6,670 nt of DNA from Desulfobacteraceae bacterium (GTDB lineage: Bacteria; Desulfobacterota; Desulfobacteria; Desulfobacterales; Desulfosalsimonadaceae), in the NCBI GenBank assembly GCA_007136525.1, contig SLGU01000233.1, positions 1 through 6,670 on the forward strand. Reading direction: 5' to 3'. Positions 1 through 4,504 of the stretch are shown piece after piece. Position numbers and translations under genes: made by a program. Every line of letters starts with the position of its first letter. Position 1 is the first letter of the stretch. The notes under the pieces were generated by a model. The model made no database searches, was not told where the DNA came from, and saw only the letters and a list, made by a program, of their open reading frames with translations.

Positions 1-22
1 AATCAGTGTCATCCGCGTTCCA
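1..22 (+). repeat. Right-end copy of the GxxExxY-flanking repeat
   Basis: Bases 1-22 match 6114-6135, the sequence just downstream of the GxxExxY gene, with a single A-to-C difference inside TCATC(A/C)GCGTTCC. In the window the other copy ends a GxxExxY cassette, so a similar cassette or its remnant may lie just to the left of this window. That last step is inference. Confidence 0.7.
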
Positions 23-72
23 CCAAAGAATTGAAAAAATACAATGAGCCTGAAAGTGAGCCTGTAAATAAA

Positions 73-119
73 AGACAAAAAATAACAAACAAAGAACAAC
101 AAACAAAGAACACCGAAGG
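73..119 (+). repeat. Heptamer array (AACAANG unit), copy 1
   Basis: Degenerate tandem run of AACAAAG/AACAACG-like 7-mers. It ends in the recurring variant CACCGAAGGCAAACA, which leads into the hairpin element. There is no start codon of a supported gene nearby. Confidence 0.75.
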
Positions 120-120
120 C

Positions 121-167
121 AAACATTTACCCCTGTGGAAGCACGAAGTGAATATTCCAGCAGGGAG
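121..167 (+). repeat. 35-nt hairpin element, copy A
   Basis: The element begins AAACATTTAC. The hairpin spans 131-165: arms CCCTG-TGGAA and TTCCA-G-CAGGG with one bulged G, and a loop containing CAC-GAA-GTG. Two other copies occur at 3915-3960 and 6620-6670 with the same 35-nt hairpin length. In this copy the base next to the loop (G141) cannot pair as it does in copy B. The form resembles REP-like palindromes, but no transposase of that kind is present here. Confidence 0.8.
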
Positions 168-168
168 A

Positions 169-204
169 AACAACGAACAACGAACAACGAACAAGAAACA
201 AAGA
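169..204 (+). repeat. Heptamer array, copy 2
   Basis: Tandem AACAACG units directly following hairpin copy A. The same hairpin-then-heptamer order recurs at 3915-4022, and hairpin copy C at the window end also runs into ACAAACAA. Confidence 0.75.
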
Positions 205-296
205 ATAACCCCATGCTTTTCCCTAAATTTGCACCCGATTTCCCCCGCATCAGCCCAACCTTAAAATGGGACTGAATGGGCGAAGCTGTGCGAATT

Positions 297-351
297 AACT
301 CCACAGATGAACACAGATTCTTTTCACAGATGAACCCAGATTAAGGTATAC
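297..351 (+). repeat. CACAGATG dispersed repeat, copy 1
   Basis: About 50 of 55 positions match 2875-2929. The element contains two half-repeats of the form CACAGATGNACNCAGAT separated by TCTTTT. In both places it is followed by a heptamer array and then by a gene start (445 and 2998). Just upstream (284-295) is TGTGCGAATT, which is also the core of the repeat before copy 2. Here the heptamers that lie between the two elements in copy 2 are absent. Confidence 0.75.
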
Positions 352-440
352 ACAAACAAGGAACAACAAACAAGAAAAAAAGAACACCGAAGGAAAACAA
401 CGAACAAAGAACAAGGAACAAAAAGCAACAAACAAAAAGA
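351..440 (+). repeat. Heptamer array, copy 3, leading into the gene at 445
   Basis: About 90 nt of degenerate AACAANG units, including the CACCGAAGG variant, ending a few bases before the ATG at 445. It forms the whole A-rich leader of the AlbA_2 gene. A-rich leaders are known to favour translation in Bacteroidota, which mostly lack Shine-Dalgarno use; a role for this array is inference. Confidence 0.75.
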
Positions 441-444
441 ATTC

Positions 445-1770
445 ATGAATTTAGCAAGCATAATCGAGTTAGGTGAAGGACAGTTTGCAGAATTCAAAGA
501 ATCATTGGATAAAAACTTTCAGAAAGAACTGGTTGCCTTTGCAAATGCCTCGGGTGGCACAATTTATTTAGGTATCACCGACACGGGTAAAATAAAAGGA
601 ATAGAGATAATCAACCGTTTGAAATCACAGATACAAGATATAGCCTACAATTGCGATCCTTCAATCCTTATCAATCTTAAACAAATCGACAATGTATTAG
701 CAATAGAAGTTCCTGAAGGCAAGAACAAACCCTATTCCTCATCAGCAGGTTTCTTTATGCGCATGGGCGCCAATTCTCAGAAAATGACCCGGAATCAAAT
801 TCTTGAACTTGCCATTAAGACAGGAAAAGTAAGATACGACGAGCAAATCTGTGATAACTTTGACTGGAATGATTTTGATGAGGAAAAGTTTACTTACTAT
901 CTTAAATTGGCCGGAATTTCCTACAACTTGTCAAAGGTTGAAATTTTACGAAACCTGCGCGTATTAACAGATTATGGTATGACCAACGCAGGTGTGCTTT
1001 ACTTTGCCAGGCAACCTTACAAATATGTTATAAGCTCAAAAATCAGATGTATTCATTTCAATGATGATGACCGCATCGATATCCTTGATAAAAAAGAAGT
1101 CGATAGAGGTATAATCGGAAATATTGAATATGCAGTAGCTTATTTGAAAGAAAGGGTACCGGTTCGATTTGAAATAAAAGAACTAGAGCGTAAAGAGTTT
1201 CCAGAATATCCCTTTGAGGCTTATAGAGAAGCTATTGTTAACAGCATCATCCACTTTGATTATTTCCTGGGCGACACCATCGCAATCGAAAAACTAAAAC
1301 ACAGTATTGTAATTAACAACAAAGGAGAACTCCTGTTTCCCAAGAACGAGTTTGGTAAAAAGAGCGAAGCTCGAAACCGTTTGCTTGTGGATTTGCTGGC
1401 CAGAACCAACTTCATGGAAAAAGCGGGGACAGGGATTAAAAGAGTAACCAATGCCTGTGTTGAAAATGGGAATAAAGTTCATTTCGAATTTTCCGATTCT
1501 TTCTGGGTAACAATCCAAACTAATAACATTCATGTCGTAGATGATGTCGTAGATAATGTCGTAGATAATGTCGTAGATCAAAGGCTTAAAAGAATTATTG
1601 AACTTATTAAGGGCAACAGGGAAATTTCCGCATCACAAATTGCAAAAACTCTTAATATATCCACAAGAACGGCACAAAGAGACATTGAAAGATTAAAACA
1701 TAAAAATGCAATACAAAGGATTGGTTCAGAAAAAAGTGGATATTGGCAAATAATTAATCTAGTAAATTGA
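445..1770 (+). CDS. AlbA_2 (Schlafen-type) ATP-binding regulator with C-terminal winged helix, intact
   Basis: This 441-aa cytosolic protein has the COG2865 architecture. Residues ~8-125 are the Schlafen AlbA_2 domain: FAEFKES gives the conserved E16 and K18, followed by FANASGGTIYLGITD. Residues ~255-355 are a GHKL-type HATPase_c_4 module: N-box REAIVNSIIHFDY with N266 as the expected Mg-binding Asn, and glycine box KAGTGIKR at 326-333. Residues 364-378 are a tandem tetrapeptide linker (VVDD, then VVDN twice, then VVD). Residues ~380-437 form a winged helix, with ISASQIAKTLNISTRTAQRD as its helix-turn-helix. The family is annotated as putative transcriptional regulators or nucleic-acid-binding ATPases; the real substrate is not known. 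The ATG at 445 is chosen because the AlbA_2 domain follows at once and only heptamer repeats lie upstream. The length is normal for the family. A broken paralog lies at 4054-5567. Confidence 0.93.
   Translation: MNLASIIELGEGQFAEFKESLDKNFQKELVAFANASGGTIYLGITDTGKIKGIEIINRLKSQIQDIAYNCDPSILINLKQIDNVLAIEVPEGKNKPYSSSAGFFMRMGANSQKMTRNQILELAIKTGKVRYDEQICDNFDWNDFDEEKFTYYLKLAGISYNLSKVEILRNLRVLTDYGMTNAGVLYFARQPYKYVISSKIRCIHFNDDDRIDILDKKEVDRGIIGNIEYAVAYLKERVPVRFEIKELERKEFPEYPFEAYREAIVNSIIHFDYFLGDTIAIEKLKHSIVINNKGELLFPKNEFGKKSEARNRLLVDLLARTNFMEKAGTGIKRVTNACVENGNKVHFEFSDSFWVTIQTNNIHVVDDVVDNVVDNVVDQRLKRIIELIKGNREISASQIAKTLNISTRTAQRDIERLKHKNAIQRIGSEKSGYWQIINLVN
1534..1578 (+). repeat. 12-bp in-frame tandem repeat encoding VVDN linker
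   Basis: There are 3.75 copies of GTCGTAGATAAT (the first unit has GATGAT). The unit is a multiple of three, so a change in copy number would alter linker length without a frameshift. It lies exactly between the HATPase module and the winged helix. The other AlbA_2 gene has a different 12-bp repeat at the equivalent place (5352-5399). Confidence 0.95.
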
Positions 1771-1819
1771 TGTATCCTCAAAATATTTTTCACTGTAAAT
1801 AAGCGAGACACGTTAAGAA

Positions 1820-1912
1820 TACAACGAACAACGAACAACGAAGGAAAACAAAGAATAAAAAACAACGAACACCGAAGGCAAACAACGAACAAAGAACAAG
1901 GAACAAGGAACA
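1820..1912 (+). repeat. Heptamer array, copy 4, abutting the RhuM start
   Basis: About 93 nt of AACAACG/AACAAAG/AACAAGG units with two GAAGG-type variants. The last unit (GGAACA) runs directly into the ATG at 1913, so the repeat supplies the whole leader and any initiation context of the RhuM gene. Confidence 0.8.
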
Positions 1913-2749
1913 ATGCACGATGGTGCAATAATAATATATCAGGCTTCTGATCAGGCTTTACAGCTGGAGGTAAGAATTGAAGATAATTCTGTTTGGCTTA
2001 CTCAGGCGCAAATGTCGGAACTATTTCTTACCACAAGGAATAACATTACCCTGCACATAGGCAATATTTTTAAGGAAAAAGAATTAGTCAGAAGTTCAGT
2101 ATGTAAGGATTCCTTACTTACTGCTCAGGATGGCAAAAGATATAAAACAAAGCTGTATAACCTTGATGTAATAATCTCAGTAGGATACCGGGTCAAATCC
2201 CTGAGAGGTACTCAGTTTCGAATTTGGGCAACCAACGTGCTTCGAGATTATTTATTGAAAGGGCATGCCATAAATTACAGAGTTGAGAAAATTGAACAAA
2301 AACTCGTTGAACACGATCAAAAGTTCGATTTGCTCATCACCAATCTACCCCCCAATCAAGGTATCTTTTTCGACGGCCAAATTTTCGATGCATACACATT
2401 TGTTTCTGACCTTGTAAAATCGGCTGTAACCTCAATAATACTATTAGACAATTACATCGATGATAGTGTTTTGCTAATGTTATCCAAACGACATGCAGGA
2501 GTAAAAGCTACAATTTACACCCAACATATCTCAAAACAGCTTAAACTCGACCTTGAAAAGCTTAATGCGCAATATGAGCATATTGAAATAAAAGTATTCA
2601 AAAAATCACACGACCGTTTCCTTATTATCGACAACCACAAAGTCTATCACATCGGCGCATCCTTAAAAGACTTAGGTAAGAAATGGTTCGCCTTTTCACT
2701 TATCAATATTAACCCCGAAGATATCCTGAAAAGAATTGTTCACAAATAG
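1913..2749 (+). CDS. RhuM-family virulence-like protein with PLD-like C-terminal region
   Basis: This is a 278-aa protein. Residues ~4-120 match the RhuM family (COG3943): IYQASDQALQLEVRIEDNSVWLTQAQMSELF, written here in two parts as IIIYQASDQ and VWLTQAQMSELF; then NITLHIGNIFKEKEL, LYNLDVIISVGYRV (81-94) and GTQFRIWATNVLRDYLLKG (99-117). Residues ~123-140 are a short charged helix. Residues ~147-278 resemble a single phospholipase-D-like unit: ILLDNYIDD, then HDRFLIID (H233, R235, D240) and IGASLKDLG. The canonical HxKx4D has Lys where Arg stands here, so nuclease activity is uncertain. RhuM was first noted in a Salmonella pathogenicity island; its molecular role is not settled. The ATG directly follows the heptamer array. 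A truncated paralog begins at 2998. Confidence 0.9.
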   Translation: MHDGAIIIYQASDQALQLEVRIEDNSVWLTQAQMSELFLTTRNNITLHIGNIFKEKELVRSSVCKDSLLTAQDGKRYKTKLYNLDVIISVGYRVKSLRGTQFRIWATNVLRDYLLKGHAINYRVEKIEQKLVEHDQKFDLLITNLPPNQGIFFDGQIFDAYTFVSDLVKSAVTSIILLDNYIDDSVLLMLSKRHAGVKATIYTQHISKQLKLDLEKLNAQYEHIEIKVFKKSHDRFLIIDNHKVYHIGASLKDLGKKWFAFSLININPEDILKRIVHK

Positions 2750-2803
2750 ACTCAAATTAAACCCAATTACCACAAAGCAAAACCTTCAACCCCAAAGCAT
2801 AAT

Positions 2804-2853
2804 TCAATAATTTGAGAAAATTTGTGCAGCAATTTGTGCGAATTTGCGGATAA
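2804..2853 (+). repeat. AATTTGTGCGAATTTG element, copy 1
   Basis: About 45 of 50 positions match 3792-3841 in the same orientation. It begins CAATAATTTGAG, continues through tandem AATTTGTGC half-units and ends in GATAAA. The two copies lie roughly 990 bp apart and bracket the truncated RhuM gene and the toxin-antitoxin pair. Confidence 0.8.
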
Positions 2854-2876
2854 ACAAAGAACAAAGAACAAAAGAA
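2852..2876 (+). repeat. Short heptamer array, copy 5
   Basis: Three or so AACAAAG units between the AATTTGTGC element and the second CACAGATG element. The corresponding place at 296-297 has none. Confidence 0.6.
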
Positions 2877-2929
2877 CTCCACAGATGCACACAGATTCTT
2901 TTCACAGATGCACTCAGATGAAGGCATAC
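2875..2929 (+). repeat. CACAGATG dispersed repeat, copy 2
   Basis: This pairs with 297-351: about 50 of 55 identical by eye, same orientation, same internal half-repeats. It again precedes a heptamer array and a gene start. Confidence 0.75.
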
Positions 2930-2930
2930 A

Positions 2931-2998
2931 AAAACAACGAACAAAGAATAAAGCACAACGAACAAAGAACAACGAACAACAAAAAAAAAAAAAAAAAA
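2931..2998 (+). repeat. Heptamer array, copy 6, ending in an 18-A run at a start codon
   Basis: AACAACG/AACAAAG units occupy about 2931-2980. They pass into 18 consecutive A residues (2981-2998), the last of which is the first base of the ATG of the RhuM remnant. A homopolymer this long is prone to slippage in replication, transcription and sequencing, so its exact length should be treated with care. Confidence 0.85.
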
Positions 2999-3159
2999 TG
3001 ACAACAGGTAGAATTGTAATATATCATGCAGATAACCTACCTGATTTTCAAATTGAGGTTAGAATAAAGGATGATACAGTTTGGCTAAATCGCAATCAAC
3101 TTGCAGCATTATTTGATAGAGATGTAAAAACAGTAGTGCTTTTAACAACAAGATTTTAA
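2998..3159 (+). pseudogene. Truncated RhuM-family gene (first ~46 codons only)
   Basis: The frame gives 53 residues. Residues 1-45 are a clear RhuM start: GRIVIYHADN, FQIEVRIKDDTVWLNRNQ, LAALFDRDVKT. They align with residues 4-40 of the protein at 1913 and, in family terms, are closer to the common type with DRDVKT followed by a GKHI-like helix. After DVKT the frame continues as VVLLTTRF and stops, with no relation to the family. The homology therefore breaks near 3130-3136, and the remaining body (typically over 200 residues) is missing. The sequence that follows is the leader of the toxin-antitoxin pair. I read it as a RhuM gene cut by deletion or by insertion of the neighbouring module. 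The rest of the gene is not found after the toxin. Confidence 0.85.
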
Positions 3160-3272
3160 GCCTTCAATTAATTAATCAAAAAATAATAATTACTATCTTT
3201 ACAACTCCAGCAATCATATTTAAATGTTTATTGCTTTTGTTCTGGTTGCTGTCAATTTGAAATCTTTTAGTC

Positions 3273-3449
3273 ATGAATAAAGTCCAACTAGAAAGCAAAT
3301 CTGAAAATAAATGGCTTTCACCTGATTCCATCCTTACCTACTATGAGTTTAAAGAAGGAATTAAAAAGGCTGAGGAAGGCCCCTTTCATTCCGTACAGCA
3401 ATCCATGAAAAACTTTGAACTTTGGATAAAAAACAAAGAAAAGAAGTAA
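3273..3449 (+). CDS. Small antitoxin-like protein of a type II toxin-antitoxin pair
   Basis: The protein has 58 residues and begins MNKVQLESKSENKWLSPDS. The C-terminal half (FKEGIKKAEEGPFHSVQQS, then MKNFELWIKNKEKK) has the charged amphipathic look of the toxin-wrapping tail of ParD-like antitoxins, but no DNA-binding fold is visible in the short N-terminus. The assignment rests mainly on position: it precedes a RelE/ParE toxin on the same strand and overlaps it by 28 nt, as expected for translationally coupled pairs. The 113-nt gap upstream contains TATCTTTA (3194-3201), near the Bacteroidota -7 box TAnnTTTG, but no matching -33 TTTG is evident. In many such systems the antitoxin-toxin complex represses its own promoter; that is not shown here. 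Confidence 0.72.
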   Translation: MNKVQLESKSENKWLSPDSILTYYEFKEGIKKAEEGPFHSVQQSMKNFELWIKNKEKK

Positions 3450-3757
3450 TTGTATCTTCATACTTTGATCAGGATATCATTGATGTATATAATCAAGGCG
3501 AAGAGCTTTTTGGCACTGTTGCTGCAAAAAGCTTTATAGCTGATATTTACAGCAGAGTTTGGAGTCTTGACCAAATGTATCTGCTTCATCCGGAGTGCAG
3601 ACATTTGCCTACAAAAAGAAAAATGTACCGAAATATTATTTTAGGATCTTACCTGATAATATACAGGGTAACAAAAGAATCAATTAAGGTGCTCAGAATA
3701 CTACATTCGCATTCCAGCATAACAAAGATCAAGGGAGCCCGTAAAGCAGATGATTAA
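3422..3757 (+). CDS. RelE/ParE-family type II toxin
   Basis: This protein has up to 111 residues. It shows the ParE/RelE pattern: an early strand (VIVSSYFDQDI) with a helix EELFGTVAAKSFIADIYSRV, a second helix region ending LLHPECRHLP, then KRKMYRNIILGSYLIIYRV and KVLRILHSHSSI (residues 66-83 and 89-100), the conserved C-terminal strands. ParE members poison gyrase and RelE members cleave mRNA on the ribosome; the sequence alone does not decide between them. No in-frame ATG lies near the natural N-terminus. The TTG at 3422 is the best start and falls inside the antitoxin gene. A start further in, such as ATT at 3449, is less likely but would remove the overlap. The last ten residues are basic and variable. 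Confidence 0.87.
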   Translation: MDKKQRKEVIVSSYFDQDIIDVYNQGEELFGTVAAKSFIADIYSRVWSLDQMYLLHPECRHLPTKRKMYRNIILGSYLIIYRVTKESIKVLRILHSHSSITKIKGARKADD

Positions 3758-3791
3758 AAACAAACCACGTCGGTATATCCACCAGATGTAA

Positions 3792-3841
3792 TCCAATAAT
3801 TTGAGCAAATTTGTGCAATAATTTGTGCGAATTTGTGCATA
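3792..3841 (+). repeat. AATTTGTGCGAATTTG element, copy 2
   Basis: Direct-repeat partner of 2804-2853, differing at about five positions. It lies 35 nt after the toxin stop codon. Together the two copies frame the segment with the truncated RhuM gene and the toxin-antitoxin pair. Confidence 0.8.
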
Positions 3842-3845
3842 AAGC

Positions 3846-3870
3846 ATCTCGTCTAGGGCCGATACACGGC
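3846..3870 (+). repeat. Left arm of a 25-nt inverted pair
   Basis: ATCTCGTCTAGGGCCGA followed by TACACGGC is the reverse complement of 5639-5663 at 22 of 25 positions. The two arms lie on either side of the split AlbA_2 gene. Confidence 0.75.
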
Positions 3871-3911
3871 AACAAACAACGAACAAGGAACAACGAACAA
3901 CAAACAACGCA
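3870..3911 (+). repeat. Heptamer array, copy 7
   Basis: AACAACG/AACAAGG units leading into hairpin copy B through the CGCAGGCAAACA variant. This is the same join as at 110-124. Confidence 0.75.
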
Positions 3912-3914
3912 GGC

Positions 3915-3960
3915 AAACATTTACCCTGTGGAATCACAAAGTGAATATTCCAGCAGGGAC
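3915..3960 (+). repeat. 35-nt hairpin element, copy B (best-paired copy)
   Basis: The hairpin spans 3924-3958: arms CCCTG-TGGAAT and ATTCCA-G-CAGGG, giving 11 base pairs with a single bulged G. The 12-nt loop, CACAAAGTGAAT, can itself pair CAC with GTG. Copies A and C carry one mismatch each within the TGGAAT arm. Confidence 0.85.
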
Positions 3961-4022
3961 AAACAACGAACAAAGAACAACAAACAAGGAACAACGAAGG
4001 CAAACAACAAACAACGGACAAA
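3961..4022 (+). repeat. Heptamer array, copy 8
   Basis: AACAACG/AACAAAG/AACAAGG units with one GAAGGCAAACA variant. The array ends about 30 nt before the TTG start of the split AlbA_2 gene. Confidence 0.75.
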
Positions 4023-4053
4023 AATTTAATCCAAATTAAGTAAACAACGATTT

Positions 4054-4398
4054 TTGGACTTACAAAATATACATAAACTTATTGAACAGGGAGAGGGCAT
4101 TTCTGTAGAGTTTAAGCGCGGTAAAAATGAACTGCCTTCCAATCTCTTTGAAACGATTTGTGCATTTCTCAACCGAAATGGAGGACACATACTGATTGGG
4201 GTTAATGATAATAAAACGTTGGAAGGTATTAATCCCGAAAAAGCAGAAACGTTTTGCAAGAATATCACAAACCTGAGCAACAACCCTCAGAAGTTAGCCC
4301 CCTCTTTTTTGTTGACAGCAACTCAATTTGAATTACACGATAAGACACTTCTACATATTTATGTACCCATTTCATCTGTTTATAATTTGATTAAATAG
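4054..4398 (+). pseudogene. N-terminal part of a split AlbA_2 ATP-binding regulator
   Basis: The frame carries the AlbA_2 domain: LIEQGEGISVEFKRGKNEL with E19 and K21, then LFETICAFLNRNGGHILIGV, and LSNNPQKLAPSFLL. It follows the family as far as LHIYVPISS (near residue 107). It then leaves it (VYNLIK) and meets TAG at 4396-4398. Related proteins continue directly with SSQVHRTNGKIYDR, which is exactly what the frame at 4485 provides after a 128-nt gap. The TTG at 4054 is the only near-cognate start in this frame (a stop lies at 4027-4029) and gives the usual family N-terminus. The start may once have been ATG. The piece alone lacks the HATPase and winged-helix parts. It is most likely non-functional or a free AlbA_2 domain. 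Confidence 0.88.
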
Positions 4399-4504
4399 GT
4401 CAGATGGAGCTCACCAACAATAACCGACACAAGTGTTTTAGAGTTCCTGCGAAATTATAATCATCTGCATGTGTATCAAAATTTTTGTCATGGTTCGGTT
4501 CATC
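4377..4504. other. 128-nt insertion bounded by direct repeat TTCATC
   Basis: TTCATC occurs at 4371-4376 and 4499-4504. Removing 4377-4504 joins ATT TCA TC to A CAG and restores a single frame reading YVPISSQVHRTNGKIYDR, as in intact relatives. The insert brings a stop codon and a shift of two bases. It has no terminal inverted repeats that I can see. Internally it has CATCTG (4373-4378) opposite CAGATG (4401-4406), and TTATAATTT (4380-4388) opposite AAATTATAA (4452-4460). I do not recognise its origin. Confidence 0.85.

Larger units (their letters stand above)
1..444. other. Gene-free, repeat-filled leader region
   Basis: I see no convincing gene here. The region holds, in order: a GxxExxY-type flank end (1-22), a heptamer array (73-119), a 35-nt hairpin element (within 121-167), a second heptamer array (169-204), a relatively G+C-rich stretch with no recognisable content (about 205-296), a CACAGATG element (297-351) and a third heptamer array (351-440) leading into the gene at 445. 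Open frames on both strands are low-complexity translations of the repeats. A 20-codon ATG frame at 210-272 sits in the G+C-rich part, but nothing else supports it as a gene. Confidence 0.75.
3758..4053. other. Repeat-filled space between the toxin and the split AlbA_2 gene
   Basis: I see no gene in this stretch. It holds, in order: an AATTTGTGC element copy (3792-3841), one arm of a 25-nt inverted pair (3846-3870), a heptamer array (3870-3911), hairpin copy B (3915-3960) and a further heptamer array (3961-4022). The last ~30 nt before the TTG at 4054 are plain A+T-rich leader. Confidence 0.8.

Noticed and set aside
31..264. Plus-strand open frame of 77 codons from a TTG
   Set aside because: It runs through two heptamer arrays and hairpin copy A, and its composition is that of the repeats. 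There is no family resemblance.
73..440. CRISPR array
   Set aside because: Repeat units are 7 bp, degenerate and contiguous, with no constant-length spacers and no cas genes.
1260..1581. Minus-strand open frames within the AlbA_2 gene, including an IIYD repeat
   Set aside because: They are antisense shadows. The IIYD repeat is the reverse reading of the VVDN tandem repeat.
1578..1928. Minus-strand open frame rich in LFVVRCSLFVV-like sequence
   Set aside because: It is the reverse translation of the AACAANG heptamers plus antisense of the AlbA_2 gene. The same low-complexity peptide arises at every array (9-194, 2757-3004, 3701-4021), so these are artefacts, not genes.
3194..3201. Bacteroidota-type -7 promoter box before the antitoxin
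   Set aside because: TATCTTTA is close to TAnnTTTG, but no TTTG-like -33 element lies at the right distance, so I do not call a promoter.
3811..4029. Plus-strand open frame of 72 codons
   Set aside because: It consists of translated AATTTGTGC, inverted-pair, heptamer and hairpin repeats only.
4377..4504. Self-splicing intron in the split AlbA_2 gene
   Set aside because: 128 nt is far too short for a group I or II intron, and no catalytic core or domain V-like hairpin is visible.
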